A stretch of DNA of 17,475 nucleotides from Candidatus Baldrarchaeum yapensis (GCA_016840465.1 JAEOSH010000049.1:1-17475), one strand, 5' to 3'. Shown: positions 1 to 8,339, counted from the stretch's first letter. The notes: generated by a model not told the origin, from the sequence alone. Program-made: numbers and translations.

Positions 1-1972
1 AATAATTGGATTGCGCATTGGGTTCGTCATAGAATAGCAGTTTGTAGATTGTTGATTTAAACAGTAGAGGCCCAGGTTTATCAATCGTGCCATAAGCGCT
101 TTCATTAACGATAGCCTTTCCACTCTTATTAAAGACATCCGCTGCTATCTTTACCATCCATGGCCATTTGCCATCGTCACCGCCGATTGCTGGTTCAAGA
201 TATCCGAAAAAGACTAATACATATGACACGTGATATTTTTTGAAAATTTTTAGGGCTTCCGTCTCATTTGAAATAAATGCGAGTGCTATCATTGCAATTT
301 GTGTTTTGTTCACCGTAGTGTTATCTATTACTGTCTTCTTACCAGCAATTATCGATATCCAGTCACCATAATCCCACCACGACGCTATGACTGCATCATC
401 CGGTACATTGTATTTTAACCACATTAGCGCTTCCTGCCAGTCCTTTTGTCCCGCTGGTAGAAGTTCAGATGATGACCAATACTTTGCTATGAACATCGTG
501 TTTTGCCAAGCAAAGAAGACTCCCAGTACGAATATTAATATCATAACAGTTGCAGCGTACTCTGTACCCAGTATTCCGGTAACTCTAACTCTCATCCGCT
601 TAACTGCAGGAACTTTCTCTCTAGTTTCTCGTATTATCTTGGAGAACGGATCCGAAATTTCCGATATCGCGTACGCGGCAAGTATGCACGCAACTGGCGA
701 TAATAACAATATTAATCGGACAAATGATGTCGCAAAGTACGTCGTAAGGACTCCTAATAATATTAGGAAGATATCCTCATCTCTTAATCGGATTGCTGCA
801 AAATACATTCCAGCGGGATATATGAAAAGCAAAACGTGAAGGTTTAGGAAAAGCTCTCCCCATGTTGCTGGCGCGTTCTCGGCAACCGACATTATTATTC
901 GGTCTTGCAACCTGACAAATGGCAACAGCACTGCAAGAAACTTCCTACCCGTGGGTACTATAGGGAATCCCACTATAATACCATAAGTAATTATTCCGGC
1001 AGTTGCTACTAATACACCTATACCTATAAGTTTCGTGAGCACCTTTTTCTTGTCTGGTGTTAGCAAATTCGATAGCATTTTTTCATCAATGTATTTTGAG
1101 GACTCGTAAAAGGCAATTATGGTTACTAGTATCAGTGCTGGGAGAATCTCTGTTGATAATAAAGCTTTAAGTCCAATCCTAGGAACCATACATGCCATTA
1201 ACAAACTTATTGTGAACGTGCCGCCAGTTGCTATTACTATCTTACTCGAGTAACGCCTAAGAACCACTAACACCACGACAAAGAGCAGTAGTGCATCAAG
1301 AGGGTATCGGAAGACTCCCCATGTCGCACAAAGATATCCCAGTGATATTCCCGCAAATAGCGAGGACAATAAGGATTTTCTTTTATAAGCCCGTATGAAA
1401 AAGTAAAACGTTAGAAGCATGAGTAAAATGCCAAGTGATTCACCATCGAAAAATCCTGCAATAGTTCTCTGGACATATCCCGGAACTATCGCGAAAAAGA
1501 ACATCGAAAGAACTGCTGCTTTCTTACTACCTGTTAACTCTTTAGTAAGAAAATACATGACTATTGTTGATAATGCTCCCATCAATGCAGGAAAAAAGAA
1601 GCATAAAGTCATTAAGTCAATAGGAATGCCGAGAAATCTCATCATGAAATATAGGGTTGCTGCACTCCAAGGAATTCCCGGATATGCATTTTTTGTCATG
1701 TTAAAGCCGTAAGGATACCATGTTTGTTCATCATACCATCGAAACCAATCATCAAAACCTTCCTTGACAATGTAATTTGTGTTCTTAAACTGAAACCATG
1801 GATCATACGCCTTAAGTAAAACTCCCACGTTAAGATAAGGCAAAATACGCAATAATAACGCAATAATAAAGATAAGTACCATTGATAATTGTAAAAGTAC
1901 GGTATTCTTGTTAAGGCCTGTAGGGGTTTTGAATATACCTCTTAAGGATTCCTTAATTCTCCTTACTGGCAA
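1..1972 (-). CDS. aglB: Oligosaccharyltransferase AglB/STT3, 3'-truncated by window edge
   Basis: Catalytic subunit of archaeal N-glycosylation, which transfers lipid-linked oligosaccharide to Asn in secreted proteins; it is a polytopic membrane protein. About 657 residues are open to the left edge, so the C-terminus is missing. The STT3 motifs are all visible in order: first acidic motif YDPWF (Asp 57), second motif FFDGES (Asp 176, Glu 178), SVAE (362-365) in the position of the TIxE motif, WWDYG (532-536), and a DK-type motif DxxKxxxM (Asp 599, Lys 602, Met 606). Many hydrophobic helices lie between 30 and 490. The start is a TTG at 1972-1970, preceded by AGGGAG at good spacing. The next in-frame start would fall inside the first membrane helix. 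It lies 90 bp downstream of gcvH on the same strand and may be co-transcribed. Family assignment is secure; the start is probable. Confidence 0.95.
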   Translation of the reverse strand, partial: MPVRRIKESLRGIFKTPTGLNKNTVLLQLSMVLIFIIALLLRILPYLNVGVLLKAYDPWFQFKNTNYIVKEGFDDWFRWYDEQTWYPYGFNMTKNAYPGIPWSAATLYFMMRFLGIPIDLMTLCFFFPALMGALSTIVMYFLTKELTGSKKAAVLSMFFFAIVPGYVQRTIAGFFDGESLGILLMLLTFYFFIRAYKRKSLLSSLFAGISLGYLCATWGVFRYPLDALLLFVVVLVVLRRYSSKIVIATGGTFTISLLMACMVPRIGLKALLSTEILPALILVTIIAFYESSKYIDEKMLSNLLTPDKKKVLTKLIGIGVLVATAGIITYGIIVGFPIVPTGRKFLAVLLPFVRLQDRIIMSVAENAPATWGELFLNLHVLLFIYPAGMYFAAIRLRDEDIFLILLGVLTTYFATSFVRLILLLSPVACILAAYAISEISDPFSKIIRETREKVPAVKRMRVRVTGILGTEYAATVMILIFVLGVFFAWQNTMFIAKYWSSSELLPAGQKDWQEALMWLKYNVPDDAVIASWWDYGDWISIIAGKKTVIDNTTVNKTQIAMIALAFISNETEALKIFKKYHVSYVLVFFGYLEPAIGGDDGKWPWMVKIAADVFNKSGKAIVNESAYGTIDKPGPLLFKSTIYKLLFYDEPNAQSNY

Positions 1973-2062
1973 TGTAAACTCCCTTAGAACGTTATTTGGA
2001 GATATATGTAAAAAAGTGTGAAGTTGTTCGATGGCACGATATTGTTACTGCGTCCGGGAATC

Positions 2063-2479
2063 TTAAACTTTCTGCTTTAAAAGTTCTTTTATGTAGTTGG
2101 CATATGCCTCTGCATTCATAAGGTTCTTAAGTTCCTCATCGAGGTTCGTCGCCTCAACTACTATCATCCATCCCTCTCCATAAGGGTCGTTATTCACGAG
2201 ATCGGGTTCATCTTCGAGCGATGCATTTACTTCGATCACCTTGCCCGATATTGGAGATATAAGTTCAGCGACTGTTTTAACGGATTCTATTTCACCGAAT
2301 TTCTCGAACTGCTTGACCTCAGTGCCAACCTCTGGTAATGAGACAAATGCTATGTCTCTTAGCTCTTTTTGTGCATAATCGGTAATTCCTACTCTTACCT
2401 TCCCATCTTCAACCTTTGCCCAGAGGTGGTCCTTGCTATAATACAAATCTTCCGGGACCTCGTAGTCGTCTACCTTCAT
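2063..2479 (-). CDS. gcvH: Glycine cleavage system H protein (lipoyl carrier)
   Basis: Small soluble carrier of the glycine cleavage complex. A lipoyl group on a lysine shuttles the aminomethyl intermediate between the P, T and L proteins. At 138 residues it has family-typical length, with the lipoylation site in the motif GEIESVK (Lys 68), a preceding WAKVEDGKVRVGITDYA block, and the C-terminal PYGEGWM segment. The ATG start is preceded by GAGGCGG. No other glycine-cleavage gene is visible nearby. The neighbours are radA upstream and aglB downstream on the same strand, so the grouping does not look functional. In archaea lacking a full cleavage system such proteins may serve as general lipoyl carriers. 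That cannot be judged here. Confidence 0.95.
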   Translation of the reverse strand: MKVDDYEVPEDLYYSKDHLWAKVEDGKVRVGITDYAQKELRDIAFVSLPEVGTEVKQFEKFGEIESVKTVAELISPISGKVIEVNASLEDEPDLVNNDPYGEGWMIVVEATNLDEELKNLMNAEAYANYIKELLKQKV

Positions 2480-2700
2480 ATAACCGCCTCACATGTATTC
2501 TGTCATTGGCACATACATCTCTCCTATTTATCAGTGTCGCCCACCAGAACAGAAGTCGGCATCCCTCATCCAAATATCTCACTCTATAAACCCGATAAAA
2601 ATTCTAGATTTTGACACCAGTTTCTCTAATTGTGCTTAACAAATAGTTATATAGGTGAAATTGAGATATTGAAATTCGTAACTCTTGCTTGCTGATCACC
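2480..2700 (-). promoter_or_regulatory. Intergenic leader upstream of gcvH with several TATA-like boxes
   Basis: These 221 bp separate the radA stop from the gcvH start on the minus strand. Read on that strand, AT-rich TATA-like stretches occur near 2656-2647 (CTATATAAC), 2591-2584 (TTTATAGA) and 2533-2523 (TGATAAATAGG). The last would give the shortest leader before the Shine-Dalgarno-like GAGGCGG. I see no coding region or convincing RNA fold here and cannot decide which box is used. Confidence 0.3.
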
Positions 2701-3669
2701 TTATGGGTCTCTTATGCCTTCCTCAGTTATCACAAACACTACCTCTCCTTCTGGCAGATAGGGACTATCGACCAATCGGCATATTCTCCTATTGTCCTTA
2801 GCTCTACGTAGATAGAGGCGTGTCTGAGGGACGTGCGCAAGCACATGACCTCCCACGGGCTCCGTTGGATCCCCGAAGTAAACATCTGGTCTCGCCATGA
2901 CTTGATTTGTCACGAAGACTGCAAGGTTGGCAACATCTGCAAGTCTTTGTAACATGTGAAGATGTCTGTTTAATTTCTGTTGACGCTCAGCGAGCATTTC
3001 ACGCCCAGGATACTCTGCACGAAAGTGTGAAGTTAGAGAATCTATAACAAGGAGCCTCACATTTTCATCTTCGACAACCTCCTGTGCTTGTTGTACTAGC
3101 AACATCTGATGATCAGAATTGTAGGCACGCGCGTAGATTATGTTCTTTAATGCAGTTTTTGGCTCCAATCCGATCGCTTGCGCCATCTGACATATTCTCT
3201 CCGGTCTAAACGTTCCCTCAGTATCTATGTAGATGGCTTTTCCGGATAGCCCTCCTTTTTCTGGTGGAAGTTGTACATTTACTGCAAGTTGATGCGCCAA
3301 TTGAGTCTTCCCGCTCCTAAAAGCTCCAAAAACTTCGGTGATAGCCTGAGTTTCTATACCCCCTGCCAGCAACTTATCTAAGTTCCTAGATCCAGTCGTT
3401 ATCCTTCCGACCTTCATTCTCTTCTCATATACAACATCTGCTGTTTCAAACCCGAGATCGAGTGCTTCACGGGCTGCTTCTATGATTTTCCGCGCAGCAT
3501 TTTCACCGATGTCCGCGGCGTTTGCCAATTCCGCTGGTGTGGCTACTGCTATCGAGATAATGTTCTTATAGCCCGCTTCCATCAGTTTTTTTGCGATTGC
3601 GGGGCCGACACCAGGCAGATCCATCAATTCTTTAGGTTTTCCTTTTTTCTTGTGTGAAATATTTGACAC
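2701..3669 (-). CDS. radA: DNA repair and recombination protein RadA
   Basis: Archaeal RecA/Rad51-family recombinase that forms filaments on single-stranded DNA and catalyses ATP-dependent strand exchange. At 322 residues it is standard length. The N-terminal helix-hairpin-helix domain spans about 12-70 ([13 protein letters not shown]). The linker carries the FxxA polymerisation motif (FETA, 74-77). The ATPase core has Walker A GAFRSGKT (115-122), Walker B LLVID (206-210), the loop-1 type segment [17 protein letters not shown], and NQVMARPD before loop 2. The Walker A is slightly unusual: most archaeal RadA proteins, as I recall them, read GEFGSGKT, while the Arg at the fourth position resembles eukaryotic Rad51. 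The ATG start is preceded by GGGGTG. The gene is divergent from a small membrane-protein gene across a 115 bp promoter region. Confidence 0.97.
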   Translation of the reverse strand: MSNISHKKKGKPKELMDLPGVGPAIAKKLMEAGYKNIISIAVATPAELANAADIGENAARKIIEAAREALDLGFETADVVYEKRMKVGRITTGSRNLDKLLAGGIETQAITEVFGAFRSGKTQLAHQLAVNVQLPPEKGGLSGKAIYIDTEGTFRPERICQMAQAIGLEPKTALKNIIYARAYNSDHQMLLVQQAQEVVEDENVRLLVIDSLTSHFRAEYPGREMLAERQQKLNRHLHMLQRLADVANLAVFVTNQVMARPDVYFGDPTEPVGGHVLAHVPQTRLYLRRAKDNRRICRLVDSPYLPEGEVVFVITEEGIRDP

Positions 3670-3784
3670 CCCAATTACAGTTGTTCTAAATACTTTTGTC
3701 TAAATTTGTCATTTTAAAGTAGAGTATTTAAGTTTTTAAAATGAGGGATTATAGTCTGATCAGTAGCGATGCGGGTGACCCCTA
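3670..3784. promoter_or_regulatory. Divergent promoter region between radA and the small membrane protein gene
   Basis: On the plus strand the box TATTTAAG at 3725-3732 would place transcription start near 3755. That leaves a leader of about 30 nt with a Shine-Dalgarno GGGTGA at 3773-3778, six bases before the GTG start. The same AT-rich core reads CTTAAATA on the minus strand and could serve radA. A second minus-strand candidate, GTATTTAG near 3696-3689, would give an almost leaderless radA transcript. TATA/BRE assignment is by eye only. Confidence 0.45.
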
Positions 3785-4198
3785 GTGTCACTTAAGATAA
3801 GGGCGATGAGACTGAAAAGGAGCATAAAAATGTTGCCAAAAAAAATTAAGATTCTCTTTAGGAAAATCCCCTTGAACATGGTAATCGCATACGGCTCTCT
3901 CATAACAACTTTGGTTCTAATCGCTGGGACCATCTATGCAGCCTTAAATGCAAATACTTTCTTCAGGGGGTTGTTATACCCAAGTATAAATGGGGAATTT
4001 GCAGCTGAGGCAATTGCAGCCACGTTTTTGATAATCTTGGGAATTTCGGGACTTGAACTTTTAAGAAGATGCGCAGCCCACATATATAGTCCCATGTATG
4101 CCAGAACTCTAGTCATGATAGGAATTATTCTCATCCTGATAGCGTTTTTCGGACTTGAATGGTTATTGTTCGCAAAAGCACCTTATATCTTCAAGTAA
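3785..4198 (+). CDS. Small basic three-helix membrane protein, unknown function
   Basis: I do not recognise this family. The 137-residue protein begins with a strongly basic, soluble N-terminus (about residues 4-28, many Lys/Arg). Three hydrophobic segments follow at about 32-54, 72-92 and 106-128, with a short polar link ELLRRCAAHIYSPMYAR between the second and third. The positive-inside rule suggests a cytoplasmic N-terminus. The GTG start is chosen because GGGTGA lies six bases upstream; an ATG eight codons in lacks such support. It has its own promoter divergent from radA, and its stop is only four bases from the carS stop on the opposite strand. The gene layout does not link it to a pathway. 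Confidence 0.75.
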   Translation: MSLKIRAMRLKRSIKMLPKKIKILFRKIPLNMVIAYGSLITTLVLIAGTIYAALNANTFFRGLLYPSINGEFAAEAIAATFLIILGISGLELLRRCAAHIYSPMYARTLVMIGIILILIAFFGLEWLLFAKAPYIFK

Positions 4199-4202
4199 CG
4201 TA

Positions 4203-4811
4203 CTACCATGGGACATTCTTTAGACCAAGAATGTATCCCAGAGCATTCGTTAGTAAATGAATAATTAGCGTCACCACGAGAAGTATTGTCACGCATATAA
4301 ATGGTACTGTGAAAACAAATGACGTAAATAACAATGCACCGATAAGAAAGTCCAATTGATCCAGTAGTGGGGCAGGTGCACCTCTCTCGAGGCCAAGTCG
4401 TCTTTTAATGAAAGATCCTATGAGATCCCCTACCATTGCACCCATGGGTAAGAGTATTGCTATAATAAAATTCGTCCTGAGTAACGAACGCTGATATGGT
4501 AATAAAGTAACATGCTGTTCTATGAGTTTCTCTAGGGTGGGATTTACGAACACCTGTAAGAGGCCCACCAAGAATCCGCAAAATATTCCGGATATAAATC
4601 CCCTTATCGTTTTTCCATCACCAAATATTCTTCTTCCATCGAAAAACTTCTTCCCCAAGTCTATCGGCGTCCCTCCTCCAAGAAGTACCGGAGATGCGTT
4701 AGCAACATATGCGGGAAGAATAAACCATAAAGACAACAGTATATCCGTTGTTAATGTCGATTGCACACTCAACACCATCCATGGCAGTGGTCTTTTTACC
4801 ATAATCACCAC
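4203..4811 (-). CDS. carS: CDP-archaeol synthase (CarS family)
   Basis: Integral membrane CTP transferase that activates 2,3-di-O-geranylgeranylglyceryl phosphate to CDP-archaeol, the branch point for archaeal phospholipid head groups. The 202-residue length fits the family. Conserved blocks are LPAYVANASPVL (32-43), GGGTPID (45-51), FFDGRRIFGDGKTIRG (56-71), and the C-terminal cytidylyltransferase-like GAMVGDLIGSFIKRRLGLERG (124-144). Four or five hydrophobic segments surround these. The outermost GTG at 4811 is listed; an ATG three codons in (4802) is an alternative, but its GGTGAT motif is very close. The gene is head to head with the mevalonate-pathway run at 4849, across only 37 bp, so the two probably share a control region. 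Confidence 0.93.
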   Translation of the reverse strand: MVIMVKRPLPWMVLSVQSTLTTDILLSLWFILPAYVANASPVLLGGGTPIDLGKKFFDGRRIFGDGKTIRGFISGIFCGFLVGLLQVFVNPTLEKLIEQHVTLLPYQRSLLRTNFIIAILLPMGAMVGDLIGSFIKRRLGLERGAPAPLLDQLDFLIGALLFTSFVFTVPFICVTILLVVTLIIHLLTNALGYILGLKNVPW

Positions 4812-4848
4812 ACATATTAATTAACTATACTCATGTGTCCGCTAGGAA
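4812..4848. promoter_or_regulatory. Very short divergent control region between carS and the mevalonate run
   Basis: Only 37 bp separate the two start codons. The segment is AT-rich (ATATTAATTAACTATAC), and TATA-like words can be read in both directions. Promoters for each gene must overlap this segment or lie within the opposite gene's first codons. Any factor bound here would affect both transcripts. Confidence 0.4.
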
Positions 4849-5265
4849 GTGGTGACATTTTCTGTGCGAGAACCATTACTGATAAAGAAAACCATTAGTG
4901 ATGTAAAGCATAGCGTATATGGACTACTTTTAACGCTAGATAACGGAGTATTGCTCTTAATTGGAGATTCTGGGTACAAACTTGGGGCCATCAGTATAGC
5001 TACTCCAATGCTGGGGGTTCCCGAGATGGGAGTAACATCATCTCTAATTTTTCCGTCACGAGATACTAGGGCAAATGTGCTGTCAAGGATACTCTCAGAA
5101 AGATGCGCACGCGCCCTAGGAATTCCATGCATGGCCATTGTTAATATAAAATTGCCGGATCATAGAGATCTTCAAAAGTTAATAATAAAATTGCTCGACC
5201 AACTAATATCCGAGGCAAAGAAGGTGCTTAAACATGAGAGTAGTAGTTGCAATGACCGGCTGTAG
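4849..5265 (+). CDS. Putative proteasome assembly chaperone, PAC3/PAC4-like
   Basis: The 138-residue soluble protein matches, by pattern, the small PAC3/PAC4 fold of proteasome assembly chaperones. A strand pair ends in LLLIGDSGYKLGAISIATP (36-53), then comes VTSSLIFPSRDTRANVLSRILSERCARALG (62-91) and a strand MAIVNIKLP (95-103), closed by a helix DLQKLIIKLLDQLISEAKK. The eukaryotic proteins have the same order: hydrophobic strand with Gly, L-G-x-h-x-h-A-x-P, a Thr/Ser-rich helix start leading to L-x-R-h-A-x-x-h-G, then h-h-h-x-x-N-h-P. This is recognition from memory, not a search. The GTG start at 4849 is the outermost. The last 32 bases overlap ubiX, which implies translational coupling with the lipid genes. 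Function in lipid synthesis is also possible. Confidence 0.5.
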   Translation: MVTFSVREPLLIKKTISDVKHSVYGLLLTLDNGVLLLIGDSGYKLGAISIATPMLGVPEMGVTSSLIFPSRDTRANVLSRILSERCARALGIPCMAIVNIKLPDHRDLQKLIIKLLDQLISEAKKVLKHESSSCNDRL

Positions 5266-5794
5266 TGGAATCATATATGGTGTGAGACTACTTGAGACCC
5301 TTAAACAGGTGGATGGCATTATAACTTACCTTATAATATCAGACACTGCAAAGAAAATACTGAAACTCGAAACGCAATATTCCTTAGAAGATCTCAGAAA
5401 GATCTCATATGCGATTTTTTCGGAAGACGATATGATGGCCCCGCTTGCAAGTAGCTCCTTTAATATTGATGCTATGGTCATCGTCCCTTGTAGCCTAAAA
5501 ACGCTTTCCGCTTTAGCTTATGGTCTTTCACAAAACTTAATTGTAAGATGTGCTGATAATGTTTTGAGAACGAGAAAAAAATTGGTATTGGTTCCGAGAG
5601 AGACTCCTCTATCCGATATTCACTTAATAAATATGCTAAAACTTTTCAGGCGCGGAGCAATAATCCTTCCTGCGATGCCAGCTTTTTATCATAATCCTAG
5701 GACGATCGCAGATTTAATAGATTTCGTCGTTGGAAAGATTTTGGACGCTTTAAACATAAGATTGAATGTTTACACAAAATGGGGGACCATTTAA
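5234..5794 (+). CDS. ubiX: Flavin prenyltransferase UbiX
   Basis: Transfers a dimethylallyl group to FMN to make prenylated FMN, the cofactor needed by UbiD-type decarboxylases. The 186 residues contain the N-terminal FMN-binding signature MTGCSGIIYG, the PCSLKTLSALAYGLSQNLIVR block, the RETPLS motif (in VPRETPLSDIH), and the C-terminal PAMPAFYHNPRTIADLIDFVVGKILD helix-turn region, all standard for the family. The ATG start has AAGGTG seven bases upstream and lies 32 bases inside the preceding gene. Its stop shares bases with the ATG of the UbiD-type gene (TAATG). This coupling makes it very likely that this UbiX supplies cofactor to that decarboxylase. Confidence 0.96.
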   Translation: MRVVVAMTGCSGIIYGVRLLETLKQVDGIITYLIISDTAKKILKLETQYSLEDLRKISYAIFSEDDMMAPLASSSFNIDAMVIVPCSLKTLSALAYGLSQNLIVRCADNVLRTRKKLVLVPRETPLSDIHLINMLKLFRRGAIILPAMPAFYHNPRTIADLIDFVVGKILDALNIRLNVYTKWGTI

Positions 5795-7107
5795 TGAGTT
5801 TAAGAGATTTTCTCGATTCATTGATTCCCACCAGCGTCAAAGTTATCGAGGAGGAGTTAGATGTAAAATTCGAGATTGCATATGTAATCAAAAAATTCGA
5901 GAGAGGCCCAACCCTGCTATTTACACGTATTAAAGGCTATCCCGATGCGAAAATAGTTTCAAACCTTTTCTTTAGCAGGGATAGTGTTCGAAAATGCCTC
6001 AACGTTAGTAGTTACACCGAAGTCTACGAGAAGATTCTATATGCAATTAGAAATCCATCACCCCCGCAGGAGGCATCTGATGCTCCTGTCTTGCAGGTCT
6101 CTCGGTCCCCAAATCTGCATGATCTCCCAGTACTCACATATTATGCACGAGATCCTGGACCTTATGTGACATCCGCTATTGTAATTGCACAAAATCGAGA
6201 AGGATCCATTAAAAACGCATCTGTGCATAGATTATTATTAAAAGATAAGCAACATTTCGTCATACGCATAGTCCCGCGTCATTTGTATACCATTCTTAAA
6301 GAATTCCACGAAAAAAACGAACCTCTCCCAGTAGCAATAGTAATAGGGGTGCATCCCCTATTACTATTATCTGCCGCATCTCCAGCCCCATTTGGAGTTT
6401 TTGAACTCCATGTCGCAAATACGCTGTTGAATGGAAGGTTAAGGACCATAAGTTCGCCGATATTTGGTATAGAAGTACCTGCTGATGCTGAATATTTAAT
6501 AGAAGGGGAAATTTTGCCTGAAGAGGCCGATGAGGGACCGTTTGTTGATATCACTGGAACATATGATGTTATGAGGAAACAACCCCTCGTAAGAGTAAAA
6601 AGGATATACCACAGGAAGCATCCGATCTTCCATGCAATTCTGCCAGCAGGCGCCGAACATAGGATATTCATGGGATTACCCATGGAGGCAAAAATTTGGG
6701 ATTATGTCCGTCAGTTAGTTCCTCACGTTAGAGGTGTTAATTTGACGGATGGTGGATGCGGGTGGCTACATGCGGTTATATCAATAAGGAAGAACACCGA
6801 TGGCGATGGAAAAAATGTAGCACTCGCCGCATTTGCAGCTCACCCGAGCCTGAAGCATGTAGTGGTAGTTGACGATGATATAAACCCTTATGATATGCGG
6901 GAAGTCGAATGGGCGATTGCAACAAGGTTTAATGCCGAAAGAGACCTAATAATAATAAGGGGGGCTCGTGGGTCGAGTTTAGATCCCACCGCCGATCAAA
7001 GAACACTTACTATTACAAAAATGGCAATCGACGCCACAAGGAGTTTTGATATACCAAAGCATAAGGTGGAAAAGGCCCATATACCAGTACCTAGGAAAGA
7101 GCGGTGA
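5794..7107 (+). CDS. UbiD-family decarboxylase, probably anhydromevalonate phosphate decarboxylase
   Basis: A prenyl-FMN-dependent decarboxylase of 437 residues. In the archaeal modified mevalonate pathway it converts trans-anhydromevalonate 5-phosphate to isopentenyl phosphate. UbiD hallmarks are visible: the N-x4-R prFMN/catalytic pair (Asn 141, Arg 146), DEGPFVDITGTYD with Glu 247 and Asp 252 at the two acidic catalytic positions, and ILPAGAEHRIFMGLPMEAKIWD. The second acidic position is Asp rather than the Glu of fungal Fdc1. I recall Asp also in bacterial UbiD, so this is not a defect. I chose the ATG at 5794 because GGGGGA precedes it and it overlaps the ubiX stop; an in-frame ATG at 5779 would add five residues. 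The substrate is inferred from the adjacent aconitase-X gene. A generic UbiD is the alternative. Confidence 0.9.
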   Translation: MSLRDFLDSLIPTSVKVIEEELDVKFEIAYVIKKFERGPTLLFTRIKGYPDAKIVSNLFFSRDSVRKCLNVSSYTEVYEKILYAIRNPSPPQEASDAPVLQVSRSPNLHDLPVLTYYARDPGPYVTSAIVIAQNREGSIKNASVHRLLLKDKQHFVIRIVPRHLYTILKEFHEKNEPLPVAIVIGVHPLLLLSAASPAPFGVFELHVANTLLNGRLRTISSPIFGIEVPADAEYLIEGEILPEEADEGPFVDITGTYDVMRKQPLVRVKRIYHRKHPIFHAILPAGAEHRIFMGLPMEAKIWDYVRQLVPHVRGVNLTDGGCGWLHAVISIRKNTDGDGKNVALAAFAAHPSLKHVVVVDDDINPYDMREVEWAIATRFNAERDLIIIRGARGSSLDPTADQRTLTITKMAIDATRSFDIPKHKVEKAHIPVPRKER

Positions 7108-7112
7108 GTTCC

Positions 7113-8339
7113 ATGTTCTTAACAAAGTATGAAGAGAGAGTTTTGGATGGTGAGTTTGGGCCAGCATTACAACTATCAATGAGGATACTAACAAAAATTG
7201 GTGACGCCTTAGGAGCCTCGCGCCTGATAAGAATTTCATCTGCACATGTATCAGGGATTTCGTACAAAAACATTGGCGATGCCGGACTGCAATTTTTAAA
7301 GCATTTGAGAAATCTGGGAGCAAGAGTATCTGTACTTACAACCTCAAACCCGTCGAGTTTTGGTCCCGAAATTTCAAAAATTGTGAAATTACCGGAGGAT
7401 TTTATCGCCAAACAGATGGAAGTACTTAGAATTCTTGAAGAAATGGGGATTCTTGCAACATATTCCTGTACACCATATTACTGCGGTAATGTCCCAAATT
7501 TTTCTGAACATATCGCCTGGGCGGAGTCCTCAGCAGTAGTTTTTGCAAATTCAGTACTCGGTGCAAGAACGAATAGGGAGGGTGGTCCGTCCTCGATTGC
7601 AGCAGCTATTGTTGGAAAGACTCCATTATATGGCCTACATATATGGGAAAACCGTTTACCGACAGTCTTGATAAAAATTACCTGCGACTTGCCAGACGAT
7701 CCCCTATTTTACAGCGCTTTAGGTTATCTCGTGGGATCCTTGGTTAAAAAAGGTGTCCCTTTATTTAGTGGCATAAAGGGGTGTTCGTCCGAGGCTCTTA
7801 GATGCCTTGCAGCTGGTATTGCGACATCTGGAAATATCGATATGTTCCACATAGAGGGTGCCACACCGGAGGCGATTATGCATTCAAATGACGATAGATT
7901 TCGTTTAAATATTGAGGAAAAGATTTCAATAGACCACGAGGAACTGAAGGATATAATAGAAGGGAACATTTCCGAATCACCAGATATTGTCTTTTTGGGA
8001 TGCCCACATTTATCAGCGAGAGAAATTATTTCGCTTCCGAGGATCATGCCCGAAATTTTCGAACAAAAATCTGCTGAAGTCTGGATTTGTACATCTAAAT
8101 GCCAGAAATCGATTCTTCCGGCGGGTTTTTTCCAACGGTTATGTTCTATGTACAAAAATGTAAAGGTATTCACTGACATGTGCCTAGTCGTATTTCCGGT
8201 GGAGTTCCTCGAGTGCAAGAGTATAGCTACGAATTCTTTTAAGGCATACTACTATTTGAGAAACACTAGTGAAAAGGAGATAGGAATATTCAGACCATAT
8301 CGCCACAAAAGCTATTACAACAACCACACGCGCTTATAA
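7113..8339 (+). CDS. Aconitase-X large subunit (DUF521), probable phosphomevalonate dehydratase
   Basis: Catalytic large subunit of aconitase X. The archaeal two-subunit form dehydrates (R)-5-phosphomevalonate to trans-anhydromevalonate 5-phosphate, the substrate of the decarboxylase encoded just upstream. The 408 residues begin MFLTKYEERVLDGEFG, as is typical. They include SAHVSGISYKNIGDAG (43-58), the cysteine segment CTPYYCGN (Cys 119, Cys 124), WAESSAVVFANSVLGARTNREGG (136-158), GIKGCSSEALRC (Cys 224) and FLGCPHLS (Cys 297). These cysteines supply candidate ligands for the Fe-S cluster. ATG 7113 is preferred over GTG 7104 because GGTGA, overlapping the previous stop, lies just upstream and because it matches the family's N-terminus. 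The small subunit (DUF126, roughly 130 residues) is not in this window. Confidence 0.93.
   Translation: MFLTKYEERVLDGEFGPALQLSMRILTKIGDALGASRLIRISSAHVSGISYKNIGDAGLQFLKHLRNLGARVSVLTTSNPSSFGPEISKIVKLPEDFIAKQMEVLRILEEMGILATYSCTPYYCGNVPNFSEHIAWAESSAVVFANSVLGARTNREGGPSSIAAAIVGKTPLYGLHIWENRLPTVLIKITCDLPDDPLFYSALGYLVGSLVKKGVPLFSGIKGCSSEALRCLAAGIATSGNIDMFHIEGATPEAIMHSNDDRFRLNIEEKISIDHEELKDIIEGNISESPDIVFLGCPHLSAREIISLPRIMPEIFEQKSAEVWICTSKCQKSILPAGFFQRLCSMYKNVKVFTDMCLVVFPVEFLECKSIATNSFKAYYYLRNTSEKEIGIFRPYRHKSYYNNHTRL

Noticed and set aside
387-839. Plus-strand open frame of 150 codons
   Set aside because: It lies entirely opposite aglB, whose minus-strand translation carries all STT3 motifs. The plus-strand product is low-complexity and lacks a ribosome site.
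1419-1712. Plus-strand open frame of 97 codons
   Set aside because: Also opposite aglB, over the segment encoding the second acidic motif and its surroundings.
2369-2614. Plus-strand open frame overlapping gcvH and its leader
   Set aside because: No recognisable domain or start signal; it covers the gcvH N-terminus in antisense.
4842-5138. Minus-strand open frame opposite the PAC3/PAC4-like gene
   Set aside because: The plus frame has the patterned hydrophobicity and coupling to ubiX. The minus product is unpatterned.
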